A DNA stretch of 64,000 nucleotides from Myotis daubentonii (GCF_963259705.1 NC_081844.1:47911501-47975500); one strand, 5' to 3'. Shown: positions 22,300 through 34,429, counted from the stretch's first letter. Numbers and translations are program-made. The notes: generated by a model not told the origin, from the sequence alone.

Positions 22300-24589
22300 T
22301 TATTGAAATAAATGGTTACAGCTGAAAGGGTCACTCGACCCAGCCCTTTTATGTGATAAGTGAGAACTAGGCGTGTAAGTAGCCAAGTTTAGAACTTCTT
22401 AATGACATTGGTGGAAACAAACTGATGTTTCCTCACAGTAACTGCCTGCTTGCCCTGCTTTTCCTCTTCCTCTGTCTTTGATGGGCTGAAAAGCTTCAGT
22501 CAGATTTGGTATGATAAACTTTTTTAAAAATTAAATTTAGTGGGAAACTCAATATATTTGGTTGGTTATTGTAAAGCAAGACGGCTGTGTAATCCCCAGA
22601 AAGTCCCAAAGTACCCAGAATCTTCAATCATCAGACATTTCTTTGAACTTGGTTCCTTGCATCTTCTTTGTTTTGGCAGATTCTGTGGCTCACATGATAC
22701 TTGGGTCATGTTTCACTGAGGGCTCGACTTGAATCTGATGTTCACACACTGATAGGGGTGCCTGGAGGTCTGGTGGGAGGAACTTCTGGGAGGATGTTCA
22801 ATAGGAGAGCAAGGAGCATTTTCGATGAAGAGAGTAAAACATAGAAGCTGGATCCATTAGAATGTCTCAGTGGAGGATGAGGGATGACAATGGGGTAGGC
22901 AGTGATGAGAACAGCCTGCGTTCTCTCACTGGTCATTGTCCTCTGGCCAGGCCACATGGACCAATGAATGAACCCCCGGGAGAGAGGGACTCAAAAAAGT
23001 TAAACAAAAAATTAAATCAGAAAAAGTGACTTGAACTAAAATCTATGAGACATTTGGTGCGTAAAGTAACATACTTTTGGTACTTACGTTAAAATGGGAA
23101 CTACACAGAAAAAGGACGAGAAAGCGTCTTTTAGCTTCCATATGGAATTCAGCATTGCTTAAATTAACAGAGGCTTTCAGACAACCCAAATGCTCTGATA
23201 TCAATATGATCTATTACTTGACTTTTCCCCAGGATGGGCCCCAAACTCTGACCGATGTTCTTAAGTCAAGAAGATTAGAGAAAGTGTGGGGAGTGAAGGG
23301 TTTATTGGAACAAGAAACTGAACAATTTGGGAGCCGTGGACTTTTGCGGGAGGCCTGTGCAAAAATAATCATGTTTTGACATTCTCTAAAAGAGGGTGAA
23401 GACAGCCCTTCCTCTCCATCGCTGATTGCCACTCAACCCGTGTATTTTGAGGGCTTTGCTGTCAGCGAGGGTGATGCTCAGTGTCACCTGCTGGAAAGTG
23501 GCAGCCATACCGGGCAGACAGAGTGGGAGGCACGGGGCAGACCAGCAAAGAAAGAGGTGACCTTTGGAAGCTATTCACAGTGGAGGTAACATCATGCTTG
23601 GTGGGAGTCAGGGCACCAAGATGTGCTATTGGTACCCAGGGGGTGCTTAGCAGGTTCTCTGCAAACTCCGTGAGACCCTTGCATGGGATCTCGCAAAGAC
23701 ACTTGGGAGAAAACTCAGGGTCTGCTGATGTTCTGTGTGAGCAGGTAAAGGAAAACCCGTGGAAAGCCGAGTTCTGTTTGCTCTCTCCTTCTCAGATTTT
23801 TAAAAATCCTACTTGTATTGCCTATTTTGGGGGTTGGAAGCACCTCTGTTTACTTGTAATTGCAAATTTATAAATTAAAAAACACTTTTATGAATACTTG
23901 CATTTTCATGAATGGTTGCCATGTATTATCATTTTCTTAATTCTCCTTAAAATAATTATATCCCCTGAGTGAACAAATTACATGTGGATTGCTCCATACT
24001 TCCATTTGAATAGAATAGAGTTTATATATTTTCTTCTTTGTAACATTGCATATCTAGAGTTTTTTTATAAACTCAGTTTTCAAATATTTCGTTGTCTCTT
24101 TGCTGAAGTAACAGACAGCAGAAGAGTAATGAGAGAAACAGAATGAGTTCATCAGTGACCTTTGAGTGTCCATGTCTATCTTTTCTTACAATCTTCTGTC
24201 CTTGGTCAAACCGAGTCTCCAGATGGCAGTGTTGTCAGAAAGATCGAGAAAAATAGATGACCCAAATATATTTTTATATCTGTGTTTCAGTTTATAAATC
24301 ACTGGTTTTGTTTCTGAAATGTTTTTCAGGTCAAAGCAGTTTTAAGATCCCTCTTCAGCAGTTACTTGCCATTCTTGACCTATTCTTCCCATTTTCTGTG
24401 TATTAGATACTTTTTCCATCTGGGATTTATAGTTCCCAGTGCGATACCGAGAGTTAGTTGAGAATCCACTTTTCATTCCCTGGTAAAGTTGCTCTCAGCA
24501 ACAACAAAAGTACTATTTCATTTTACGAAGTTCCCAATCAACATAAATCACTATTATCCACACAATCACATACATATGTAGACCCACAA
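22300..24589. other. Unassigned non-coding DNA
   Basis: No repeat family or gene recognised over 2.3 kb. Frames at 23077-23379 and 23481-23873 (100-130 codons) show no recognisable domain or consistent codon usage. Confidence 0.4.
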
Positions 24590-24775
24590 TAGTGTGTTTT
24601 TAAACCTTGATACGAACACTCAACATGAGAGCTATCTGAACAAAATTTTAAAGGTACAATACAGTATTGTTAACTGTGGGCACAATCTTGTACAGCAGAA
24701 CCATAGAACTTAATCTATTGTCTACCTCCTCATTTACGAATATTTCTAAACTCTTCTCCAGAACTTATTTATTAG
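24590..24775 (-). mobile_element. L1 3'UTR fragment, reverse
   Basis: AAAGGTACAATACAGTATTG, then TTAACTGTGGGCACAATCTT, GTACAGCAGAACCATAGAAC matches the antisense of L1M 3'UTR order; degraded. Confidence 0.7.
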
Positions 24776-25572
24776 GGCATACTCTTCATTTTGCAAGTAA
24801 CCTCTGCATACATCAAATGTAAAGGTTTGTAAGCAGAAGTGTGTTCTTCCGTAAAAGTAGCCAAACATTGTGTGCTTTCTTTTCATGCAAATGAATGGTA
24901 CATCTCTGTTCTTCAATTACTTCTTTGGGCTAGGGTGAGCTTTTGTACATGGGAGGACAAGAGAGCAAATGTGTTCAGGTTTTTAGAATTTTGCAGAATG
25001 TATTCACTCCTGTTTCTCAAAAATAGGATCTCCATTAGCATGACAAACAAAGAGCTAAATGGCATATTTTTTGGTTGAATAAGTGATTTAGACAGTTGTA
25101 TTTATAAATGACCTTGGGGTACTACAAAGTCCTCCCTCCAAATCACCTTCCCTGGGTCAAAGCTCACCTTACTTTAACTTGGCCTCCTTTTTAAACAATA
25201 ACTTGTGTGTTAAGGCATTGGTACAGGGTCTCCTGGAGGCCTCTGTCAAAATGTGCATGCTGCCTCGCAGGGACAGGAGGGCTGTTTCATTAGCATAGGC
25301 TGGCAAGCTGCCACCTTCAGTCATTTAACATCTAGTAATTGAGCTCTTTTTATGTGCAAGGCAGTGTGGTCAAATAAGGAGAAAGGTGGGTCCCTGAGGA
25401 CATAAAGCATGGTTAATATTTGATGGCTATGAAGTGGGGGGAGGGAGGGATGAGGGGGAACCTGAGGCAGGGGGGAAATGGAAGATTTCAGGGCACAGGG
25501 AAAGCTCAATGGATATTTGCACCCCGGCTCACATACAGTGGTGGGTATAAGTGGGAAGTAGAGGGTGTGTGC
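24776..25572. other. Mostly unassigned; short MIR-like piece
   Basis: 25325-25375 (AGTAATTGAGCTCTTTTTAT, GTGCAAGGCAGTGTGG) resembles a reverse MIR end. No other family recognised. Confidence 0.4.
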
Positions 25573-26217
25573 TGTGGGCCAAAAAGGGGCCACACACTAA
25601 ACCTGACAAGGCCTGCCTGGTGGCCTTGCCAACTCAGAGACCAAAGGTAACCTCATAGGATGGTCTAAAATTAAAACTTTCTAACTAAAAGCGAGTCATG
25701 GAGGTTAGTCGTGTCCCAGGCCGCATCTTCCTTGACAAAGGTCAATCTTTACTTTAACTGAGCCTGTCTGTTGTCTTTTTGCATCTAAGATAACATATCT
25801 TTAGAATGTCTGAATAATCCCTTTTCCCAGACCCCTCAGGGCACACTCCTCCATCAGAGCACAAGACCAAGGAATCATTACAATCTCATTCTCCCGCAAA
25901 CCATCTCTAAGTGCTACAAATGTTAATTGTTAGCTATCCTACATCCACCAAGGTAAAAGAAGTATTTGTCTCTTCATTTTATTCTTTATCTAAATCCAGG
26001 AGATTTCCCCATTTTGTTTTCTCCCGCCTCTCTTATCTATCACCAGTGGATTTCATGGAACCCTCCTTTGATTGTAATGTAAAAAATAAGGTACAAAACT
26101 GCCATTCTCTAGACTAGAGCATTTTCTCAATTCCTTGAGATTTTGCTTCCTGACGATTATCGTCAGCTTGGCTCAAATAACTCACAAAAATTCTTACAAG
26201 TTTGGGCGTTTCTTACA
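25573..26217 (+). mobile_element. Endogenous retrovirus solo LTR (copy A)
   Basis: Begins TGTGGGCCAAAAAGGGGCCA and ends TTTCTTACA, the TG...CA form of LTRs, about 645 bp. It aligns along its length, in inverse orientation, with 51924-52571: shared words include ACTCAGAGACCAAA, AACTAAAAGCGAGTCATGG, TTGACAAAGGTCAATCTT and GAGAAAATGCTC (reverse). No viral genes flank it and no clear target duplication is visible. Class is probably ERV1 (inference). Confidence 0.8.
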
Positions 26218-27290
26218 TTGACAGTACAAATAATATTAAAATGGAGGCAAAGTCTTCCAAATCCTACCCTTCTCACTGATAGAAGAAAGTCAGTTCCATT
26301 ATAGCATCCTTACCTTTGTAGATTCCTAAGAACAATCACCAGTAAGCTTCTGGACAGTTAGTGTCTTCCTCACTAGTGCATTTTGAGACACAGTGAAGGG
26401 ATTTCCCAGGAAACATGATCTCCTGGAGGAGTTTCAGGTTTTAAATAACTAGCTTGCCCACTTCTTTGAGCCCACTGATTTCTTCCTCAAACTCTGCCAA
26501 GGAAGTTCTGGTAATTTTACCTCAATTGATGTGAGTCACTGTTTTTTCAAAGCTTATAGGAAGAAACCAAGCAAAATATATTAGGACTGACTGCAGGTGC
26601 CTTTATTGGGACGTGAAGTTCCAAGAGCATGCGTCATGGCAACAAATTCTCCCCTATTCAGGCTAATCATCTCCCTTTTCCTGCACAACATATTCAATAT
26701 CCACTTCTGGGCGTATTCTTTCCATTCCTTCCCACACCTCTTAGTCAGGTCCTGTTACCTTTCTTTTCTTTCCTTTGGACAGGCAGGACTTTGCCAATAA
26801 GAGCATGCTTCTCTAGTAGACAGAAGGGAGGGATGGGCCCGATTTGAGAGACAAGTACAATTTTGCAAAGCATTTTTCTCAGCTGAGGTTTTTGCACAGT
26901 CTTCAGGCAAAAGAAAGCTGCTGTTCTTCAGCAGAAGAATTGGGGCACTTTTTCAGGCCCAGAGTTTAGAGCATTTGGAATTCAATATGTGTGCATTTGA
27001 GGTGTCTCTGTCTCAAGTCTCAGGATCTCAGTCCTTCACTATCAGGATCCTACCTTCTGCATAAAATAAATCAGCTTTCTTTGCAGCACTGCTGTGCTCA
27101 CTCTCAAGCCTTGGTCCAGGTTATCAGCAAGGTCTTGCCTGCAGCTCCAGATGATGATGTTCTCTGAGGGAAATATACTATATGAGGCAATAACAAGTAC
27201 AAATGCATTGATATAGGAGTGTGTGTGATGAGTTCAGGTAACAGTTAGAAATCTAGTGTAAGAGTTGGAATGGAGTGGACCAGGAGGAAA
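26218..27290. other. Unassigned non-coding DNA
   Basis: No repeat or gene recognised downstream of LTR copy A. No gag, pol or env similarity noticed. Confidence 0.4.
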
Positions 27291-27299
27291 GTTGAAATT

Positions 27300-27550
27300 A
27301 GACCAGTTTTGAGCAAATGGAAATATGGGCAGCTGAATAACCAGGGTCTTGGAGATCTTTGTAAGGACTCTGTTTATTATTCCAAGATGAGTCGTCATGG
27401 GACAATTTGCAGGAGAGGAATGCCATGATTGGGCCCACATTTTAAAAGGCTGACATCTATTGCTTTTTGATAAAGACTCTCCGGGGAGCACAGGCAGAAA
27501 TACAGAGGCTGGTCAGGAGCTTGCTGAAACAATCACAGTAAGACTAGGGC
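27300..27550 (-). mobile_element. L2 fragment, reverse
   Basis: Order of words typical for antisense L2: GGTCTTGGAGATCTTTGTAA, GGACTCTGTTTATTATTCCA, TTTAAAAGGCTGACATCTAT, GCTGGTCAGGAGCTTGCTG, CAATCACAGTAAG. Old and diverged. Confidence 0.6.
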
Positions 27551-27600
27551 GATTGTAATGGAAAACAGGTCAGATTTTGGGAAAAAATAGTAAAAGGATT

Positions 27601-27789
27601 AAAAAATGTTTTTATTGATTTCAGAGAGGCAGAGAGAGGGAGAAAGAGAGAGAAACATCAATGTGTAGAGAGAAGCATTGATCAGTTGCCTCCTACACGC
27701 CCCACCTGGGGAATGGGACCCCCTGACTGGGAATTGAACCGTACCTCCTGGTTCTTGGTCGACGCTCAACCACTGAGTCACATTGGCTG
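27601..27789 (-). mobile_element. VES-type SINE
   Basis: Reverse VES, AAAAAATGTTTTTATTGATTT tail (abridged) to head ending ACATTGGCTG. Flanked by AATAGTAAAAGGATT (27586-27600) and AATAGTAATAGGATT (27790-27804), one mismatch in 15. The body has lost about 20 bp around GGGAATGGGACCCCCTGACT. Confidence 0.94.
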
Positions 27790-27868
27790 AATAGTAATAG
27801 GATTTTTGATAAATTATATGGATTAGGTATAGAGTTTGTAATTTGACTGGTAGGACATTTTGTCTTTA

Positions 27869-27899
<31 letters not shown>

Positions 27900-28096
27900 T
27901 TGATTTCAGAGGGGAAGGGAGAGGGAGATAGGGATAGAAACATCAATGATGAGAGAGAATCATTGATTGGCTGCCTCCTGCAGGCCCCCTACAAGGAATC
28001 AAGCTCTAAACCCAGGCATGTGCCCTGATTGGGAATTGAACCATGACCTCTTGGTTCATAGGTCGACACTCAACCACTGAGCAATACCTGCTGGGC
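27869..28096 (-). mobile_element. VES-type SINE with (TA)n tail
   Basis: Reverse VES whose A-rich tail has expanded into (A)n(TA)n at 27869-27901. Flanked by CATTTTGTCTTT (27856-27867) and CATTTTATCTTT (28097-28108). Lies 80 bp from the previous VES, an independent insertion because the duplications differ. Confidence 0.94.
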
Positions 28097-28432
28097 CATT
28101 TTATCTTTTTAGAAATTGATTGCTAATACATATTTCCTCTAATGTATCATGGTTTCTAATGTTAGGAAGAAAACTTTCATTAAAGGTAATCAGAGAGGAA
28201 TGCTAAAACTACAGTCATTTCATTGGATTACTGAGAGCTCATAGTAACAAGCAAGTAAGCATAGCTTCAGTCATAGTGAGAGCTACACAAAAAGACATCT
28301 CTGGTTCTGATGAGCTATTGGATCCTTCACAATAATGAAGATATAAGCTTAAGATATGTGGTGTGTCATAATATATCTGGAGAAAAGATTTTGTGTGCAC
28401 ATATAAAACAGCTATGGAAAACACACATGAGC

Positions 28433-28450
28433 GCACGCACGCGCGCGCGT

Positions 28451-28490
<40 letters not shown>
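28433..28490. repeat. (CG/CA)n alternating purine-pyrimidine microsatellite
   Basis: A run of GCGCGC leads into about 20 CA units. All steps alternate purine and pyrimidine, so the tract has Z-DNA potential. Confidence 0.97.
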
Positions 28491-28493
<3 letters not shown>

Positions 28494-29900
28494 AAGTGAT
28501 TTTACCAGACACTAAGTACAGTAAAGATTCAGAAATAAGATAAAATCAATCTGGGTTAAAGTGAGTCTTTGAAAGCTTTACCCCTGAAGTATTTTAGAGT
28601 AGGACTGATGTGAATGAATGAACAGTAATGAAATAAGTATGAATGACTTTTCTTAAGATAAACATTTGTATCAAAGGTGCTAGTTTTATAGTTTATCTGC
28701 TTTGGTTTGCAGACAGTTTGAAAATTTAATAAGTGGAAGAAAATGCACATGGACACAACATTTTATGTGCAATTTAAGGAGGTCATAGATATTCAGAAGC
28801 TAAAGGGCCTATGGAACCCAGATTGCAAAGTGCTCAGTGTGTTTTAAGCACTTTCATGCGGCTATCGAATAGCAACTATGCTTTAATATCCCCTTTCTCC
28901 TGAAATGTTTCAACCAAGTTTGCCAGAAACCTTATCAAAATTAGAACATCATAGACACAACTGAAAGTTACTAAATAGATTGACGCCGGGGTGCAGAGTG
29001 AAAAGTAGACCTCTAACTGCCTTCATTTTTGAGCAGTAAAGAAAGGAAAAGATGCTGTGGTATTACTCAACTCGGTTATGTCCGAGTACAGAGCGAATAG
29101 GCATGCAGAGGATGTTGACCACATCGTTATCCACGCATAGGTGCAGTTTTTTCAGTGAAATATGTTTACCTGAGAGTGGAGATGAGCAAGGACATTTGAG
29201 GCAAGCGAAGGAAAGATCCATCAGCTAACAATTTTAGGGAATAAGCTAAAAAATGAAACTCAGCTTTTCTGTACCCTAGAATTCTGCCAGTAATCACTAA
29301 AGGCATCATGCTACGGACTGCGAGGGCAGCGAGTCATTGTTGGTTTTTTTTGCGAGTAAATTACATATCACCTATGAGCTATTTATTTATTTACCTATTT
29401 CAGGCTCATTAAAATGCACCCTTTGTAGAGCTCTCTGGGCACTGGTACAAAATAATGTCTTGGTAAGCTGTGTGCTCTGGAAACGATGCAAGCAAGTAGA
29501 TTCAGGCGGAATTGACACAGCCGAACTGGTAGCTGTCAGTGAAGTGCGGGCTGACCTCCAAGGGTGTAAGTGTCACTGTAGCGAAGTACTTTGTGAGCAG
29601 AGTGAGATGAACAGCAATTATCTCTCTCAGAATAGCAATCTCGGGGATAGTCATTTTCTCTCTGTGATTTCTGGGTTGAAAACGGTACTACACACTTCAG
29701 GGAGATGCCTTGAGTTTTATGTAGTACATTATATTTCTGCATGGCACCCTGGTATCCATATGGCAACCAGGTGAAACTGGTCTGAGCCAAGACAAAGGAG
29801 CAGATTGCATTGATCTGACTAAGATCTTAAAAACAAGAGAAAAAAAGTACTGCATTGATTTGACCTTAAAAACAGAGATAGTGCCAACATTTACCCTGAT
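28491..29900. other. Unassigned DNA, part possibly conserved
   Basis: 28980-29330 is complex, CpG-bearing (ACTCGGTTATGTCCGAGTAC is a palindrome-like word; CACATCGTTATCCACGCATA) and free of repeat signatures, so it is a candidate conserved non-coding element. The frame at 29337-29774 (145 codons) has no recognisable domain. Confidence 0.3.
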
Positions 29901-29904
29901 ATAT

Positions 29905-30350
29905 AAAATGGTTAAAAGGAATGGTTTCGAGAACCAGGCAAATCTATGTCCTGGTTTGGGCTCCGCCACTTTACTAGTTCTTACTAGCATTCATTTCTTG
30001 AGTATTCATATCTTTAGCTCAAAAATGGAGATAATACCATTAAAAAATATATATATATATTATTGACTTTTTACAGAGAGGAAGGGAGAGGGATAGAAAG
30101 TTAGAAACATCGATCAGCTGCCTCCTGCACATTCCCTACTGAGGATGTGTCTGCAACCAAGGTACATGCCCTTGACTGGAATCGAACCTGGGACCTTTGA
30201 GTCCGCAGGCCGACACTCTATCCACTGAGCCAAACTGGTTAGGGCAATAATACCATTTTATTCCTAGGGTTGTTTTAAGGGTAAAACAGATAGCTCATAT
30301 ATAAAGCTCTTAGCACATTGCCTAACACATAGCAAGTTCTCAATATATAT
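29905..30350 (+). mobile_element. MIR SINE, split by a VES insertion
   Basis: Left piece 29905-30041 (GAACCAGGCAAATCTATGTC, GGCTCCGCCACTTTACTAG, AAAAATGGAGATAATACCAT). Right piece 30258-30350 (TAGGGTTGTTTTAAGGGTAA, AAGCTCTTAGCACATTGCCT). Removing the SINE and one duplication restores continuous MIR order. Confidence 0.92.
30042..30246 (-). mobile_element. VES-type SINE inserted in a MIR
   Basis: Reverse VES of the 'GATGTGTCTGCAACCAAGGT' subclass with head ending AAACTGGTTAGGGC. Perfect 11-bp duplication ATAATACCATT at 30031-30041 and 30247-30257. The tail carries a TA run. Confidence 0.96.
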
Positions 30351-30649
30351 GTCTTTACTTGTCAATCTGATGGTGGACTTACCTCACTATGGGAGACCCT
30401 CTCTCCCAAGGTTCTCTTGCTTTCTGGCTATGGCTAAGGCAGCTTGGGACTTTCACTTTCTGGGGTGCATGTCATTCCCGCTGCTGGAACAGGTGAGAGA
30501 AGATCTGTGCCTTCATTGCCAGAAAGGATTTCATAGAAGCAGGTGTGTTTCCAACCTAGTCTCTCAATTCGCAACTTGGATCAACTTTTCCCATGAAAAT
30601 GGCACTATTAACATTTTGGTACAGGCTTTTCAGACTTAGTTTCTACACA

Positions 30650-31640
30650 CAAATACATTTAGAAAATCATGATTATGCCGTCTATACTGGTTAGCAACCT
30701 GCTTCTTTTGATTTGAAAATTGACTGTGAGCATTTTGCAATGTAATGAAGTAGTCTTTCACATAACTTAAAATGAGTTGTCCTATTGTATTTTTTCTGAA
30801 GATGGAGACATCTTTATTTTAAAGTAGAATATGATAAGCATTTTTAATTGCTCTTAAAAATTTCATTTTATATCTTTCAAGATGCTTCTTCAAGTATATA
30901 TTCCATAAGTGTAGTTATACTACATGTTTTAATCCATAACATACTTTTTATTTTTTATATTTATTTATTTATTGATTGATATATTTTTATTGATTTTTTT
31001 ACAGAGAGGAAGGGAGAGGATAGAGAGTTAGAAACATCGATCAGCTGTCTCCTGCACACCCCCTACTGGGGATGCACCCGAAACCAAGGTACATGCCCTT
31101 GACCGAAATCGAACCTGGGACCCTTCAGTCCGCAGGCCGATGCTCCGTCCACCAAGCCAAACCGGTCAGGGCCATAACATGCTTTTTAAATGCAACAATA
31201 TATTACGGACATATTTTCATTTCAATATAAAGTCTACCTTTAAAAAATAGGTTTAAAAAAAAGCAAAAAAAAAAAAAGTAAATAGTATTTTATGTGCATA
31301 TATTGTTATTTACTCAATCTCTTATCACTGGATACTTTGATCATATAAAGTGTTAGGATACAAAATAAAATAAGATTAAATTAAAAATAAAGTGTTAGGA
31401 TACAACTTTCAATGAACATCTTTATATAGCATATTTGTACACTCATACTCTTATTTCCTCAAGATAAATAATGAGAGAGGGAATTTCAGGATCAAATTAT
31501 ATGCACATTTTGAGTGTTGGTACACATAGCCCTCCAGAAATGTTGAATATTTTACATTCCCTTTCAGAATGCATGAGCTGTCCCATTTCCTCGTAGCTTT
31601 GCCAGCACTAGACTAGAGTTTCTCATTTTTATATTTAATT
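30650..31640 (-). mobile_element. Old L1 3' region, reverse, interrupted by a VES
   Basis: TTTTGCAATGTAATGAAGTAGTC-type words upstream, and AGGATCAAATTATATGCACA, TAGCCCTCCAGAAATGTTG, GCATGAGCTGTCCCATTTCC downstream fit antisense mid-age L1 3'UTR sequence. The VES at 30951-31171 sits inside. Family uncertain. Confidence 0.55.
30951..31171 (-). mobile_element. VES-type SINE
   Basis: Reverse VES with long ATTT-rich tail (30951-30990) and head ending AAACCGGTCAGGG. Flanked by CCATAACATACTTTTTA (30934-30950) and CCATAACATGCTTTTTA (31172-31188), 16 of 17 identical. Confidence 0.96.
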
Positions 31641-32249
31641 CCTTGCTAAATTAAAATATCTTTGTAAGCTGTCCTAAATCCTTACTGGAATTCAAAAGTA
31701 TACAAACATTTGGCAAAATGGTGCAACTGATTAATCCTGCTGTACAGATTCCTCTTTCTCTACAGCAGCCATGTCATTCCCAGAGGGAAATATTTTCTAA
31801 GTTCCTGACCACTGACAAAAATATCAGGCTTGTACACTTTTCTGACATGATGGCTGGATTTCTCCGTAAATATTTATTCTATATCTGTAACCCCATCCCA
31901 GACAACTTAGGCACCTGGCTTCCATGAAATATGTGTGACCCATTTTAGCATTTTAGGAGAAGAAATTGTCTCAGTGGGTTCACTTTCAAGGACTTTAATG
32001 AAGACTGCCAGGCAACTTGAGGGCTCAGTTATTCCTCTCAGACATGCTATGCAAGATGCATTTCTTTTGTCTGCTACTGTACTTATCTTGAGACCTCATT
32101 ATCTGGAAATGTACCATGGCTCTGTGGCTTGAAGTCCTAAGGGAAATGTTTTCACCCACTCTAATATCAGCCTCTCAGTTTTGAAAGTGGAATGTGAATC
32201 ACAAATTTATACTCTACTCTTCAATTTGTAAAAAGATAGTGCATAGATA
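31641..32249. other. Unassigned non-coding DNA
   Basis: Nothing recognised. Confidence 0.35.
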
Positions 32250-32560
32250 AAATGAAAAAAAGAAAAAGAAAAAAAGCGAGTGGATGGAACAGCTCTTGTC
32301 CTTGTCTCCAGCGTGCTAAGAGTTTGCGTGAGGCTATCGCCACCGCTCTAAAGATCGGCATGTTTAAATTAAGGGGAACTCTGTTCATTAGAAAGAGTAT
32401 TTTAAGAATTCTATCAGATGAGTACAGGGAGAATATGAAAATGCTCGAAAAGTGCCTGCAGAGGATATCGTTTGATGACTCACGAGTGTCAGCACTCAAT
32501 TAAAGGGCTACTCCAGTCATTACGGAATATGAACCGACTGTGTCACTTGGCAGATCCCCG
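32250..32560. other. Candidate conserved non-coding element
   Basis: Complex sequence after an A-rich run: GCGTGAGGCTATCGCCACCG, AGATCGGCATGTTTAAATTA, TGATGACTCACGAGTGTCAG (contains an AP-1-like TGACTCA). One frame stays open for 83 codons (32252-32503), but its product has no recognisable domain and begins in the A-rich run, so I do not call it a gene. Confidence 0.3.
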
Positions 32561-32751
32561 AGCATATGCTGGTTAAAGTGCTTGCCCTCCTCCCCTCCCT
32601 CTTTTCCTTCCTTCCTTGGAGTAAATTTATGTATGTCAACTATGACATGCTACTGAAACTTAAAAAAATTTTTTTTTCACATTTTGGAAGAGCTGTAAGA
32701 ACAGTTTTCCTTTCACAGCTGATATGCGGGGAGTCTTTAAATATAATGGCC

Positions 32752-32778
32752 AAAAAAAAAAAAAAAAAGAAAAAAAAA
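32752..32778. repeat. Poly(A) run
   Basis: About 26 bases of A with one G. No attached retroelement recognised on either side. Confidence 0.9.
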
Positions 32779-33014
32779 GTGAAAAGGGAAGAAAAGGAGG
32801 TAAAAGAAGCTATTCTGACACCATACAGCGATTTCAGCATACTAGTATATAATATATTTAATGGTTGAGGATTTATGGGTTGAAAAAGAATGTACTTACT
32901 AGCAGGTTGTCCTTTAGCTAAAAATGAGGGGAGATTTTAATAAGAGCCCCTATAATGGAAAAGAAACTTGGTGGATGTGAGGATAATATACAGAGCAATA
33001 AAAAAATCATTGAG

Positions 33015-33108
33015 CCCTAACCGGTTTAGCTCAGTGGATAGAGTGTCGGCCTGGGGACCAAAGGGTCCCAGGTTCGATTCCGGTCAAGGGCACCAAAAAA
33101 AAAAAAAA
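33015..33108 (+). mobile_element. Very short tRNA-head SINE with direct poly(A) tail
   Basis: About 80 nt of tRNA-like head with box A TAGCTCAGTGG (33027-33037) and box B GGTTCGATTCC (33071-33081), followed immediately by about 14 A. It lacks the CT-rich body and ATTGATTT tail of the VES copies. Flanked by AAAAAATCATTGAG on both sides (33001-33014, 33103-33116; the A run is shared with the tail). It matches the head of the VES at 30042-30246 when that is reversed. Confidence 0.92.
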
Positions 33109-33116
33109 TCATTGAG

Positions 33117-34250
33117 TGGGAGAATAAATTGAAAAAAGTTGGAGAAAAATAGCTTGAGCTTGCTAGTTTTTAGAAAGGAGCTTTGGTGAGGGTAGGGACC
33201 ACTGCAGTGATAATGTATTCCCCAGAAGACTAGTTCTTCTTTAATCTGATAGTAGAGGTGGTTGACCTATCATCCATTTTTTCAGAGACATCCCAGTATC
33301 GATTTGGTGTGAGGGTCCTCCCCTGGTGGAAAATGATAAGCCATGTGCCACAAGGCTATTCATGTGAAGGGGCTCCCTAAGTCAACACTTTCACCTCCTT
33401 CAAAATAAGCCTTCACTAATCAATCAAACAAACACAAATCTGCCGAGTCGAACTCAAGAACACCCACAGAATCTGGCAAATAAGCGCTAAGCAGTTTATA
33501 CATGAGTTGCTTTCTGACCCACATCACCCAAGCAAGCCCTCTGCTCCTCTTAGGAGGTGACAGCTAATTCAGTTCTGCCAGCGGAGCGCTGTAAGCTGTG
33601 GGGCTTTGGAACAGCTGTGGAAAATGGCTAAGACAGTGATTCTTAAAATCTGTTTGGAAGATTAAACAGGGATTTCGCACAGTATTTCAAGCATTTGTAA
33701 GCAATTTCTCTTTGGATTGTTTTCAACCTTTTTCCCCCCTACCTTATGATAATTCGGCTGTTGAATATCTCTACAGAATAAAAACAAGTTTCTGGGACAG
33801 AATCTCAATTCTGAACTGAAAATGTGTTTCAGGGCTGTTTCTAAGCTCATAGATGACAACCCACACCTGCATCCTTTTCCTTTCCACCTCATTCTAATTC
33901 ACAGACATCCTGGCTAAAGAAGTATTTTATCAGTTCTTGCCTTTGTTTGGAATCCCAGGGCTTGGAATCCCAGTGGAGAGGATGTGCAGAGTGGGAATAA
34001 TGACTGGTAATATTTTCCATGAGGAGGACAAATTTAAGACTCCGTAACTAGAACTGTACAATGACACTTTGAGATGTACTGTTACGTCAGTCATCAGTCA
34101 CAATGGACTCATGTAAGCTCTGTGATAGCTAAGGTAGGCTAAAGATCAACAGATAATTATTTGACCTCACTTGAGAATGGATGTTTCATCCAAAATTACA
34201 TTCCGTTCTTGTCAATAATTGAACAAATCAGGTATGCTGACATTTTAATG
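33117..34250. other. Unassigned non-coding DNA
   Basis: Nothing recognised. Confidence 0.35.
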
Positions 34251-34429
34251 TCCCTCCTCCTCCTCCTGCTCCTCCTCCTCCTCCTCCTCCTCCTCCTCCT
34301 CCTCCCCCTTCTTCTTCTTCTCCTCCTCCTCCTCCTCCTCCTCCTCCTCCTCCTCCTCCTCCTCCTCCCCCTTCTTCTTCTCCTCCTCCTCCTCCTCCTC
34401 CTCCTCCTCCTCCTCCTCCTCCTCCTCCT
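34251..34429. repeat. (TCC)n trinucleotide array with (TTC) interruptions
   Basis: 179 bp of CTC repeats broken twice by a CCCCTTCTTCTTC-type block at about 34304-34321 and 34367-34381, giving a duplicated higher-order unit. Mirror-symmetric polypyrimidine. Open frames of poly-Leu and poly-Gly across it are artefacts. Confidence 0.98.

Noticed and set aside
29337..29774. 145-codon frame (plus)
   Set aside because: No family resemblance, and the start lies in a T-rich run. Treated as chance.
33015..33094. Functional tRNA gene
   Set aside because: Box A and box B are good, but the poly(A) and target duplication, and identity with SINE heads, show a retroposed SINE; no clean tRNA cloverleaf or terminator.
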